Origin: Chamaecrista fasciculata
Lineage: Eukaryota; Streptophyta; Magnoliopsida; Fabales; Fabaceae
Reading direction: 5' to 3'
Length of the DNA: 64,000 bases
NCBI GenBank assembly: GCA_003254925.1
Contig: QANZ01014690.1
Coordinates: 25,154 to 89,153 of the forward strand
This document shows, in pieces, positions 1 through 10,717 of the stretch. A program made the position numbers and the translations under genes. Position 1 is the first letter of the stretch. Each line of letters starts with the position of its first letter. The notes beneath the pieces are model-generated. The model was not told the origin of the DNA. It worked only from the letters and a program-made list of their open reading frames with translations, and did not search any database.

Positions 1-368
1 CCGCCCAACTGAGTTGGCGATCGGACTTTTGGGCTAGCCAGCCAAGAGGTAAGGGACCAGCATGGCGTATGAGCAACTTCTCGGCTCATGGGCGCGCGGA
101 GCGCCAGAATGAAAGCGTATGGAGGCGTCCCTCCAGCCTTCGAGCTCTTCTTTGGAGCGAATATTACGTGTAGTGAGACGTTGTGAGTTAGGCTGTGCCT
201 AAGCGAGAGTAATTGAGACAAACGCGAAATGTAAATGAATCGAATTAACTCAAGAGAATGCCATAGTTATATTGATGTAGTGTACTGGCGATCGTTACAT
301 AAAGTAAATAATTGTAACACATAAAAGCGTACAAGAGATTACATAAATGCGAAAATACATAAATGAAA
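1..368. other. Non-coding 3' part of the Tat element
   Basis: This follows the integrase stop on the minus strand. It resembles the element in composition up to about 180, then is AT-richer to 368. No polypurine tract with an adjoining LTR is seen, so the element continues beyond the window start. Confidence 0.6.
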
Positions 369-1547
369 TCAAAGCGTGATATTGTTGACCGTGCGGTCGA
401 GATACTTTCTGAGGCTTGCGACATTCCACGTATTCGGGAGTCGGCGGCCGTCCAGAGTAGAGAGCACGTATGCGCCACCAGGGATAACCCTGGTGACTCG
501 GTATGGACCTTCCCAGTTGGGATGGAGCTTGCCGTGGGAGCGGTTCAGGCGGTCGTTGGCCACATCGCGAAGGACGAGGTCGCCAACGTCGAAGGATCGA
601 TGTTTGACCCTTTTATTGAAGTACTTGGCCATGCGCTCTTTGTAGGCGGCCTGGCAGATGCTGGCGATTTCTCGCACCTCCTCAAGTTCGTCTAGGGCTA
701 TTGCTCGACAGCCTCGGTTTGCCTCCTCATTGTAGTATAAGACCCTGTCGGAGAGAAAGGCGGTCTCAGCTGGAATCATGGCGGGCGACCCGTACGTGAG
801 GGTGTAAGGTGCCTCGCCTGTGGATTCTTGAGGGGTGATACGGTAAGACCAGAGGACGGTTGGGAGTTCGTCCGCCCAACGGCCTTTGGCGTTGTCGAGT
901 CTGCGCTTCAGCCCATTTAAAATGATGCGGTTGGCGAGCTCGGTTTGGCCGTTGGTCGAGGGATGTTCGACTGAAGTGTTACCGAGGGAGATGTCATATT
1001 GGGCGCAGAAATCGCGGAAGGATTCACTGATGAATTGGCGGCCGTTGTCGCTGATGATTCTCTGCGGGACGCCAAAACGTGACAGTATGTTCTGCAAGAC
1101 GAATGTTTTCATCTGGGCAGAGCTGATTGATGTCACTGGTTCGGCCTCGATCCATTTTGTGAAAAGATCGATTGCGACGATAAGGAATCGGCGGTGGCCT
1201 GTGGCGGTCGGGAATGGTCCGAGGATGTCGATTCCCCATACGTCAAATGGCCAAGGGGATTCCGTTGGGCGCATGTCTTCGCCCGGAATATGGATGCGAT
1301 TGGCGTGTTCCTGGCACTTTTGACAAGTTTTCACCAGTGCTGTGGCATCCCGTATGATCGTGGGCCAGTAGTACCCTGAAATGAGCACTTTGCGTTTGAG
1401 GGTGGGCGCCGCTTGGTGTGAGCCGCAGAGCCCTTCGTGTAGTTCCTCGAGGATGAGGCGGGCGTCGTTGGGTCCTACGCATCTGAGGCAGGGCATGGAG
1501 TGACCTCGCCGATAAAGATCATTTCCCCAGAGGAAGTAGTGCGCAGC
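369..1547 (-). pseudogene. Integrase of the Tat element, separated by an in-frame stop
   Basis: The frame is the same as the RT/RNase H frame and is split from it only by the TGA at 1550-1548. The readable linker includes LYRRG, usual just before integrase; the first ATG is at 1496. The N-terminal zinc-binding part has the H-H-C-C pattern (LHEGLCGSH then CQKCQ). The catalytic core has Asp in DILGPF, Asp in SDNGRQF and Glu in NGQTELANR. The C-terminal part has GDLVLR and GPYRV. All three acidic residues of the DDE triad are present, so the domain itself looks intact. It would insert the cDNA copy into the host genome. Confidence 0.92.
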
Positions 1548-3608
1548 TCAGCGGACCACTTTTCGGGCCTCGTTGCGGTCTGCTGGGAGGGTGCCATCCC
1601 GGATGTAGGACATGATGGGCGTTCGCCAATCAGTCGTTGTTGAGATGGCAAGGACCATGGGGCCCTCGATTGATGGGCGCTCTAAGGTGGTGCGGATGAT
1701 GGAGGAGCGACTCCGAGCATCGGGTTTAGAAGCCAGTTTGGCTAAGGCGTCCGCTCTAGTGTTCTTAGAGCGCAAGACGTGTGAGAACTGGGCGGCCCGG
1801 ATATGGTGGCGAAGGATGTACTTAGCTTTTTCCACGTACTTGAGGATGGTGGGCTCCTTGGCTTCGAAGTCCCCCTTCATGTGCCCAACCACCAGCTGGG
1901 AGTCGCTATAGACGTGGATGTCCTGGGCGCCCATGCCCACAGCAAGCTCGAGGGCTGCGATGAGCGCCTCGTATTCGGCCTGATTGTTCGTGGCCGGGAA
2001 GCGTATGTCGATGGCTTGCTCGATACTGTAACCATCAGGGGATTCGACAATCACGCCCGCGCCACGGAGCTTGGCGGATGAAGCCCCATCGATGTAGAGG
2101 TTCCACACGATGAGGGTAGGATTGGCGGGCGTCATCTCTGCGACAAAGTCAGCCAAAGCCTGGCCTTTGATGGCGCGTCGTGGCTCGAAAGACAGGCCGA
2201 ATTCAGAGAGCTCAATCGACCAATTGACTAGGCGGCCGGCGATGTCGGGCTGGTGAATGATCTGCCTCATAGGGCGGTCGGTTCGGACAATGATCACGTA
2301 CTGTTGATAATATGGTCGCAGCTTCCTTGTGGAAACAAGGAGGGCGTACACTAGCTTTTCGAGTAGGTGATATCTTGTCTCAGCGCCTGTGAGGACTTTG
2401 CTGGAAAAGTAAATGGGGCGTTGCTCGTCCTTTTCCTCTATTATCAGGACGGAGCTGACTGCCACGTCGGTCGCAGCCAAGTAGACGTAGATTGGCTTGC
2501 CGGGTATAGGAGTGGTGAGAATAGGCGGCCTGCTCAGGTACGCCTTCAATTGTTGGAACGCCTCTTCACATTCGGCTGTCCATGTGAAGTTCTTCCCTCC
2601 TTTAAGAGTTTTAAAGAAAGGTAGACACCGATCGCCTGATCTTGCCAAGAAGCGGTGGAGCGCCGCTATGCGCCCGTTGAGGCGTTGTACCTCCTTTAAT
2701 GTCTTTGGGGACGCCATGTCAATGATGGCCTGGCACTGGTCCGGGTTGGCCTCTATCCCACGTTGGGAGATCATGAAGCCTAAGAACTTGCCCCCGGCGA
2801 CCCCGAAAGCGCACTTGGCGGGGTTGAGCCTCAATTGGTAGTGGCGGAGGATCTGGAAGATCTCCTGTAGGTCAACGAGGTGGTCGCCACCAGCCTTTGT
2901 CTTGACGACCATGTCGTCAACGTAGACCTCAATGTTTTTCCCGATGTTGTCTTGGAAGAACCTGTCCATCATACGTTGGTACGTGGCGCCCGCGTTCTTC
3001 AGGCCGAAGGGCATGACGTTGTAACAGTAGATGCCCTGTTCAGTGATGAAGGCCGTCTTGTCGACGTCCTTGGGATTCATCTTGATCTGATTGTATCCCG
3101 AAAAAGCATCAAGGAAGCTCAAGGTGGCGTACCCACAGGTGTTGTCCACCAGCTTATCGATGCTGGGGAGTGGGTGAAGGTCCTTGGGGGTCGCCTTGTT
3201 AAGGTCCGTGAAGTCCACGCACATCCGCCATTTGCCGTTGGGCTTGGGGACAAGGACGACGTTGGATAGCCAGGTGGGGTACTTGGTTTCCCGTATGAAC
3301 CCGGCCGCCAGTAATTTGTTTGCTTCTTCTTTGGCGGCGAGCTGCCGCTCTAGCCCCAGGACGCGCTTCTTCTGGAAGACTCCCGGGCGGTCATCAACAT
3401 CGAGAGAGTGCATGACCAACTGGGGGTCGACGCCGGGCATGTCCGACGCGGACCACGCAAAAATGTCGCCGTTGGCGAGCAGAAAGTCAGATAGCCTGGC
3501 TTGTTCTTGTGCGGGTAGATCCGCAGAGATGCTCACTGTTCGCTCCGGGTGTCCGGGGAAGTGAATTTGGACGAGTGTGTCCGATGGTTTGGGGCGTGCG
3601 CCCTCGAC
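1548..3608 (-). pseudogene. Reverse transcriptase, RNase H and second RNase H of the Tat element
   Basis: The frame is open from 3608, just after an in-frame TAG at 3611-3609, down to a TGA at 1550-1548. RT carries the catalytic YVDD motif (near 2920). It is followed by a gypsy-type RNase H with LTGAETRYHLLEK, and then a second RNase H of archaeal type beginning LYIDGASS (near 2095) and carrying the NNQAEYEAL and YSDSQLVV blocks. There is no usable ATG at the start, which fits production as a gag-pol fusion. The closing TGA sits in the short linker before integrase, and the same frame continues on the other side. I therefore call it a single nonsense change in an otherwise intact pol. Confidence 0.9.
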
Positions 3609-3862
3609 CTAGTACGACAGATAAAATGCGTATAAGTAAAGAGATGTAGTGGAAAATGAGTTCATTGAATAAATGATTTCATTAATCTGATAAAATGGGC
3701 GTCCGCCATGTGTAGGTCGGAGCGTACAATTAGAATGACATAAGGGGGGCCTTAAGCATTTTGTAGGAAAGGGAAATAAACAGACATGAAAATGAAAAAC
3801 AACTAATCTTAAGGCCGGGCGGCTAATCCACCCACTATAAGTAGTTGCTAAGTGAAGGAGCG

Positions 3863-6025
3863 TCAGCCACTGATGTGGTATACCTCGTCGCGGAGGTCTG
3901 TGATTTCTGACGTGCCCATGTCCGTGTCCTCCCCGGCGGGCTCCGGGGGAGGGGAGTGTGGAACCCCTTCCATTAGTCGGCGGGTCTGATACCCGGGATC
4001 GATCATCACGCGGGCCAGGCTTGTGGCATAGCAGCGGCGACCTTCGAGTTGATCTCCCCTTATACTCGCAGTTCCCCAACGTGTAGGGAATTTCATGAGT
4101 AGGTGGGCAGTGGAGATCACTGCTCTGAAAGCGTTCAGACTGGAGCGCCCGAGGATTGCGTTGTATGCTGAAGGAGCGGCTACAACGATGAAGCTGGCGT
4201 ATGTAGCTGCGGTCCTCGGCGGGTCGCCATCACCCTCGAGGGTGAGCTTGGTTTCGAGTACCCCTTCGGCGGGCGTCCTTGTCCCAGCGAAGCCAATCAG
4301 AGGCTCGTTGAAAGGCTTCAGGGCGCTCAGCGGGATGCCCAGGTGCTCGAAGGCGTGAAAGTAGAGGATGTCTGAGGAGGATCCTTGATCTACCAGCACG
4401 CGCCGTACGTCGATCTCGCCTATGCGCGCCGTTATAACCATAGGCTCATCATACTCCACGGGCTTGAGCTCGTCGTGGGTGAAAGTGATAGGCGCGTGGA
4501 TGTCTTCGTGCGAGCGCTTGGCGCTCGTATAATGCATGCACATGATGGAGCGCATGATTTGCTTTCGGCTGTGGGGGGTCTTGTGCATGTGAATTCCCCC
4601 AGAGATGGTGTTCACAACGTTGCGGACGGGCGCCTCAGAATGCTTCGAGCCGCCACTTCCGCCCTCAGCGACCTTCCTGTTCTTCTGATGGGAGGCGTCC
4701 CCATCAGACTCCGGTCGCTTTTTCTGTTTGTACTCGGCCAGATGGCCGTCCCGGATTAGCTGCTCGATTGCATCCTTCAGAGAGATGCACTCATCTGTAG
4801 TGTGGCCATAGCCGTTGTGATAACGGCAATGTTTGCTTGTGTCCCGTGGGCGGCCGGTCTTTACCGGGAGGGGCCGGGCTACCGGAAAGAACTCAAGGGA
4901 TCCGCAGGCGCGCAGGATCTCTGACCTGGAGACGGTCAGGATGTGGTATGTCGGGAACTTGCCCGTGAAGGGCGTGCGCTGGGCCCCTGGGGAAGAGTTG
5001 GAAGAGCGGTCGTGCCTCTTCCACCTCCCATTGCCATTCCCATTGGCGGGCTGAGTCCGGGTGCTTGTTTGGGCGTTCTGCATATCCTTCAGCTTGCTGA
5101 AGCGACTTTTGGAGGCAACCTGGTTGTCCTCCTTCAGAATGAAATCCCGAACCTGTTTCAACAGCGCGTCCAGGGTTTTGGGGTTGGCGAGCGCCAACTC
5201 GTTTGACACGTTGCCCGGGCGTAAGCCCTGCTTGAAAGCGTGGATGGCCACGCTGTCCTCTAAGTCCTCCACCTCGTGGCAGCGCTCGGAGAAGCGCTTA
5301 AGGAAATCCCGGAGGCTCTCGCTGGAGCCCTGAATAAGGTCTGCCATGACCGTGGAGGGTTTCTTGTACACGATACTGGTGGCAAAGCGCTTCAGGAAGG
5401 CGGCCTCCAGCTCGTCGAAGTTGTGTATGGAGTAATCGGGGAGGCGGGCATACCAATGAAGTCCCTCTGGACCAAGAGTGGTAGGAAAGAGCTTGCACTT
5501 CTTCCCTTCAGTGAGTGAGGCCAGTTGGACGTTTGCATGGAACGCCTTCAAGTGCAGATTTGGGTCTGCAGTCGGCTCATAGGGTATCATCTTCACGGGC
5601 ATCTTGAAGCCCTGAGGCACAATATCGCGCTGGATCTCTGCAGCGAACGGTCCCTTCTGGGGGATGAAGGTGCCCGGCTCGTCTTCGAAACCAGCAGCAG
5701 GTGCATTTTCTTGGGCCGAGGCGGCCGTGGTGTTACGGCGGCCGGGGTTCGACCCCTGGGGAGTGCTATGAACCGATAGGCTCTGGAATTCGCGACGTAG
5801 GGATTCTGTCTGTTCCCTCATCATGCTGCGAAAGAGGGCCATAATGTCCATGGCCTGGAAGGTCTGGCCCGTCGCGCCCATATCGGCTGGTGGTGCAACC
5901 CGAGAGGGCGCTCCCTCGTCTCGATGTTCCTCTTGTTCCTGATTTTCCTGGGAGCCTAGGGCGTGCTCCTGGGAATCAGAGGGTTCGTCCAAGAGCTGAT
6001 CGCGAGGAGAGTCGCTGTGAGCCAT
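3863..6025 (-). CDS. Gag and aspartic protease of the Tat element
   Basis: The open frame encodes 720 residues. The N-terminus is acidic and glutamine/glutamate-rich. Residues about 130-300 are a retrotransposon gag domain (typical stretches include LHWYARLPD and FKQGLRPG). A cysteine/histidine segment, CRYHNGYGHTTDEC, sits near residues 398-411. The protease active-site motif is VDQGSSSDIL near residue 545, an Asp-Gln-Gly version of the usual DTG/DSG. The protein forms the virus-like particle and processes the polyprotein. The frame stops at 3863, but a strong splice donor (GAG then GTATAC) lies just before it at 3883. The true protein probably continues into RT by splicing (see finding). 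Confidence 0.9.
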   Translation of the reverse strand: MAHSDSPRDQLLDEPSDSQEHALGSQENQEQEEHRDEGAPSRVAPPADMGATGQTFQAMDIMALFRSMMREQTESLRREFQSLSVHSTPQGSNPGRRNTTAASAQENAPAAGFEDEPGTFIPQKGPFAAEIQRDIVPQGFKMPVKMIPYEPTADPNLHLKAFHANVQLASLTEGKKCKLFPTTLGPEGLHWYARLPDYSIHNFDELEAAFLKRFATSIVYKKPSTVMADLIQGSSESLRDFLKRFSERCHEVEDLEDSVAIHAFKQGLRPGNVSNELALANPKTLDALLKQVRDFILKEDNQVASKSRFSKLKDMQNAQTSTRTQPANGNGNGRWKRHDRSSNSSPGAQRTPFTGKFPTYHILTVSRSEILRACGSLEFFPVARPLPVKTGRPRDTSKHCRYHNGYGHTTDECISLKDAIEQLIRDGHLAEYKQKKRPESDGDASHQKNRKVAEGGSGGSKHSEAPVRNVVNTISGGIHMHKTPHSRKQIMRSIMCMHYTSAKRSHEDIHAPITFTHDELKPVEYDEPMVITARIGEIDVRRVLVDQGSSSDILYFHAFEHLGIPLSALKPFNEPLIGFAGTRTPAEGVLETKLTLEGDGDPPRTAATYASFIVVAAPSAYNAILGRSSLNAFRAVISTAHLLMKFPTRWGTASIRGDQLEGRRCYATSLARVMIDPGYQTRRLMEGVPHSPPPEPAGEDTDMGTSEITDLRDEVYHISG

Positions 6026-6142
6026 AGAAAAGTGGAGATCACCTAGTTCAACAAGGTAAACGTTGGTGAGTTAGCTTTTGTAAAGAAAAAGCAACAGAGG
6101 GGGGCGTGAGAGCCCGTAAAGCTCAGCAGGTGAGGTGGAGAG

Positions 6143-6161
6143 TTCCCACAGACGGCGCCAA
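6143..6161 (-). other. Primer-binding region of the Tat element
   Basis: On the minus strand the sequence directly after the LTR end reads TTGGCGCC then GTCTGTGGGAA. This position and the TGGCGCC core are typical of tRNA-primed plant gypsy elements. The exact tRNA was not assigned. Confidence 0.7.
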
Positions 6162-6763
6162 TGATAAACTGGAAAATGACTGGCACTTACCTAGTTCACC
6201 GGAGAGGGCTGCTAGAGCCAAGACTTGAGCAAAGACCTGCAAAAGCTTCACAGGGGGGCCCTGCGAAGTGTACTCCGACGCTCAAGTTAGTACGAGAATA
6301 GTCAGAGAGTAAGAGAGTTTTAGAGTGTAAGAAGTAGCTAACCTTGAACTGGTGAAATGGGCTCTATTTATAGAGCAGGGAGGAGAGAGGTGGTCAGCGT
6401 GCGGGGCGGACCACGTTCTGGGCACGATCTCCACCAGCGAAGATGGTGGAGACCGAGATTTGCGGAGCAAGGCAATCGTGGGAGATTGCGTGGTGTTTCT
6501 AGGCGGGCGCCTAGAAACTGGAGATCGTGGGTATGAACAAGTCAGTAACCCACGATCTCCCGTAGCGTGGATTGCGGAGCGGGGTAGTCGTGGGTGGCCA
6601 CGTGTCATTTGCTGGACGGGCGCCAAGACCCAGGATGGACCATGAGCGCCCCTAAGTGAGTTTAGGGCGCCCGACTGACTCGAGGGCGCTTCGCAAGGTG
6701 CGGAGGGGAGAAGAGGCCCGGTGCGAGGGCCGTTTAGGCGTACGCCCAAATAGTGATGTATCA
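6162..6763 (-). repeat. 5' LTR of the Tat element (602 bp)
   Basis: The LTR is bounded by short inverted ends, TGATA at 6162 and TATCA at 6759-6763. Immediately inside it, on the minus strand, is TTGGCGCC followed by GTCTGTGGGAA (6161-6143), the usual start of the primer-binding region in plant gypsy elements. A TATA box for minus-strand transcription (TATAAATA) lies at 6365-6372. The U3/R part contains several strong inverted repeats (see findings). The next 5 bp outside, TTTAT at 6764-6768, are the candidate target duplication; the partner cannot be checked because the other LTR is outside the window. Confidence 0.82.
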
Positions 6764-8270
6764 TTTATAATATTATTTTGTACTTATTATATATTTTAGA
6801 AAACTTTATATTTCAACACTTTTATAAATACAACCAGATAATTTCTTTTGTAAAATAAAAAAAAAAATCAGATTGTTCCTAACAAACTTCTTACCCGGTA
6901 ACCTACTTCATTTCTAGTCAAACCCAAGCTTAGTGAATGTTTTACACGTGTCGATATTTGATTCGCCTATCTCTTTTACAACGGCTATTCAGTTCTAACA
7001 TGGCCCCACTTATAATTGGCGGACATTTTGATAAAATCGCACACCTATAAAAGGAAAAGCAACACGAAAATACTTCGCAGTAAACAACTAGCAATGTACT
7101 AATAATGTAGTATTGTGCTTGTCTTTTGCCTTTCCCTTTTCTTAAATTTCGTCATTTTTTATGAAAATTCTCTTAAAAAAGAACACTTCCCTCTTCTCAT
7201 TCTCTTTGTTAGTTCCACCCGATAACTTTTGAACCTGTTTTACTTTCTTTCACGAAATTCTCAAGGAAAATAAATAAAGAGCAGAAAACTGCTTAGTTTT
7301 ATGTCTTCAATTTTATACCTATCCTCTTTAAGGAGTCCTATAACGTACTTAATTATGATATACTTCAATAGTTTATATTTTGTTATTAATTAAGATATCT
7401 ACAATACTGATTAAAGTATATCAAGATTCAAGAATTAAAAATATTTTTAAAAGTTATTTGACGGCAACCTCCGAATTATAAAGCCTATTCCAATTAGGAA
7501 ATTGGTCATAACACAGGGATAACTTTTATTCAAGCCAAAAAAAAAAGAAAAGAAAGGATAACTTTTATTACTTTAACTTTCCTTTTCAATTATTTTTCTT
7601 TGTAAAAAAATTTAAAACAATGCAAGAATAATCATGTTACTTAACCATATACCTTAGTTCAGTTACAGTATTACACCTTTTTCAAAGGAAAGAAAATCTG
7701 GCAGAGTTCAATTACGCGTGTAATGATTGCCTTAAAAGCTACTATGTCAGTCACAGACATCTAATTTGGGAGAATATTTATTTAAATGCAGTTAAGACTA
7801 AAAATTAATGCCTTAAATCACTAATATAGCATTTATTTATTTTTCTTCCATTTATTGTCATTGAGAGAGAGTGTGATGTAAAAATTAAAGTAGCAAATCA
7901 GAAATAACAGAAGTGAATATATATCACATTATTACAGAACTAAATTCTATTTCTTTTTTTTAAAAAATCCAAATTCAAGAAAGGAAAAAAAAACCGAAAT
8001 CTGGATTCTTGACAATTCAAGAAAGGGAAAAAAAAAACGAAATCTGGATTCTTGACAGTCCAGTGTCCAGAGTAGATAAATAGGTAAATGGAAGTAGTAG
8101 TAATTTTGAAGCTAATATGGTAGGTCTCTGAGAAAATTAATTAAAGCTGAAATTATGTAGAAATAAAAAAGAATAACAAAAACAAAGGTCTTCGTGTGGG
8201 ACCCTTTCAAATCTGTGACAGAGACGGCACTTTCATTCCTCAGCTGCTCTTCACTCTTCACTCTTGTTCA
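6764..8270. other. Intergenic, AT-rich, with a 42-bp tandem duplication
   Basis: No gene is seen. The stretch is AT-rich with many A and T runs. Near its end a unit of about 42 bp (starting AATTCAAGAAAGG and ending CTGGATTCTTGAC) is directly repeated at 7972-8013 and 8014-8056. The last few hundred bases are the likely promoter of the WRKY gene. Confidence 0.6.
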
Positions 8271-8275
8271 GGCCT

Positions 8276-8284
8276 CGCCTATTT
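8276..8284 (+). promoter_or_regulatory. Candidate TATA box of the WRKY gene
   Basis: CTATTTAAA followed by a CT-rich leader (8285-8365). The position suits a transcript with a 5' leader of about 300 nt after removal of a leader intron. Confidence 0.4.
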
Positions 8285-8434
8285 AAATTCCTCTTTCCTC
8301 TCTCTTCTTCCATTTCTCACTCTCTCTCTTTTTTTTCTTCGCTATTCTCTCTCTCATTTGTCTTAGTTAGTCTATAAATATATATATAATTTTTTTTGTT
8401 GGATGAAGAAATTTTTAATTTAATATGCTTAAAG

Positions 8435-8521
8435 ATGGAGGATGGAGGTTTTGTATTCTTGAATTCTCAAGCCAAACAAAGCCCTCTTTCACACCTCAAT
8501 CTCATTCATAACCATGGTTGA
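8435..8521 (+). CDS. Upstream ORF in the WRKY 5' leader (28 codons)
   Basis: ATG at 8435 opens a 28-residue frame beginning MEDGGFVFLN and ending in a stop at 8519-8521. A shorter 6-codon frame (MKKFLI) precedes it at 8403-8423. Both lie in the first leader exon, before a probable leader intron (donor AAG/GTCCGT at 8557, acceptor TTTTAG at 8885). Such frames could lower translation of the main frame. Conservation was not tested, so function is unproven. Confidence 0.35.
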   Translation: MEDGGFVFLNSQAKQSPLSHLNLIHNHG

Positions 8522-8891
8522 AGAATCTAGGGTTTGACAGCACCAAGTCCATCAAGGTCCGTCCTTTGGTGCTTTTATTATTTTTCTTCAGTGGAAATTG
8601 GGAGCACTTAGCTGATTCTAATCGCCTGGTCTGTTTTATTTTCCGAAAAAAAAAAAATCAACCATTTGATGAACTGAAATTGTGAACCCTGAATCATAAT
8701 AATCCCTTATTTGGCTGGTGAAAATTGGGCTTTTGTTTCATTTTGTCTGTCACATGGCCGAATAAATGTCTGATATGTTTGTTGTTAAATGGGAAATTTC
8801 TAGCGTTGTTCGGTGCTCGTCTTAGGTTTCTGGCTCTCTGTTCTCTTGGGGATTATCTTTGTATTGTTCTCTTTTTACCTTTTAGGCTAAT

Positions 8892-10717
<1,826 letters not shown>

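Larger units (their letters stand above)
1..6763 (-). mobile_element. Ty3/gypsy LTR retrotransposon, Tat lineage, truncated by window edge
   Basis: Read on the minus strand, the order is LTR (6763-6162), primer-binding region (6161 downwards), gag and aspartic protease (6025-3863), reverse transcriptase with a first RNase H and a second archaeal-type RNase H, then integrase ending at 369. Two RNase H domains in tandem and no chromodomain are the mark of the Tat lineage. The coding part is GC-rich compared with the flanks. Only one LTR is in the window; the other must lie beyond position 1. The coding region is nearly intact, with one in-frame stop between RNase H and integrase, which suggests a fairly young but probably non-autonomous copy. 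Tat elements often have long non-coding 3' regions, which fits positions 1-368 having no domain. Confidence 0.93.
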
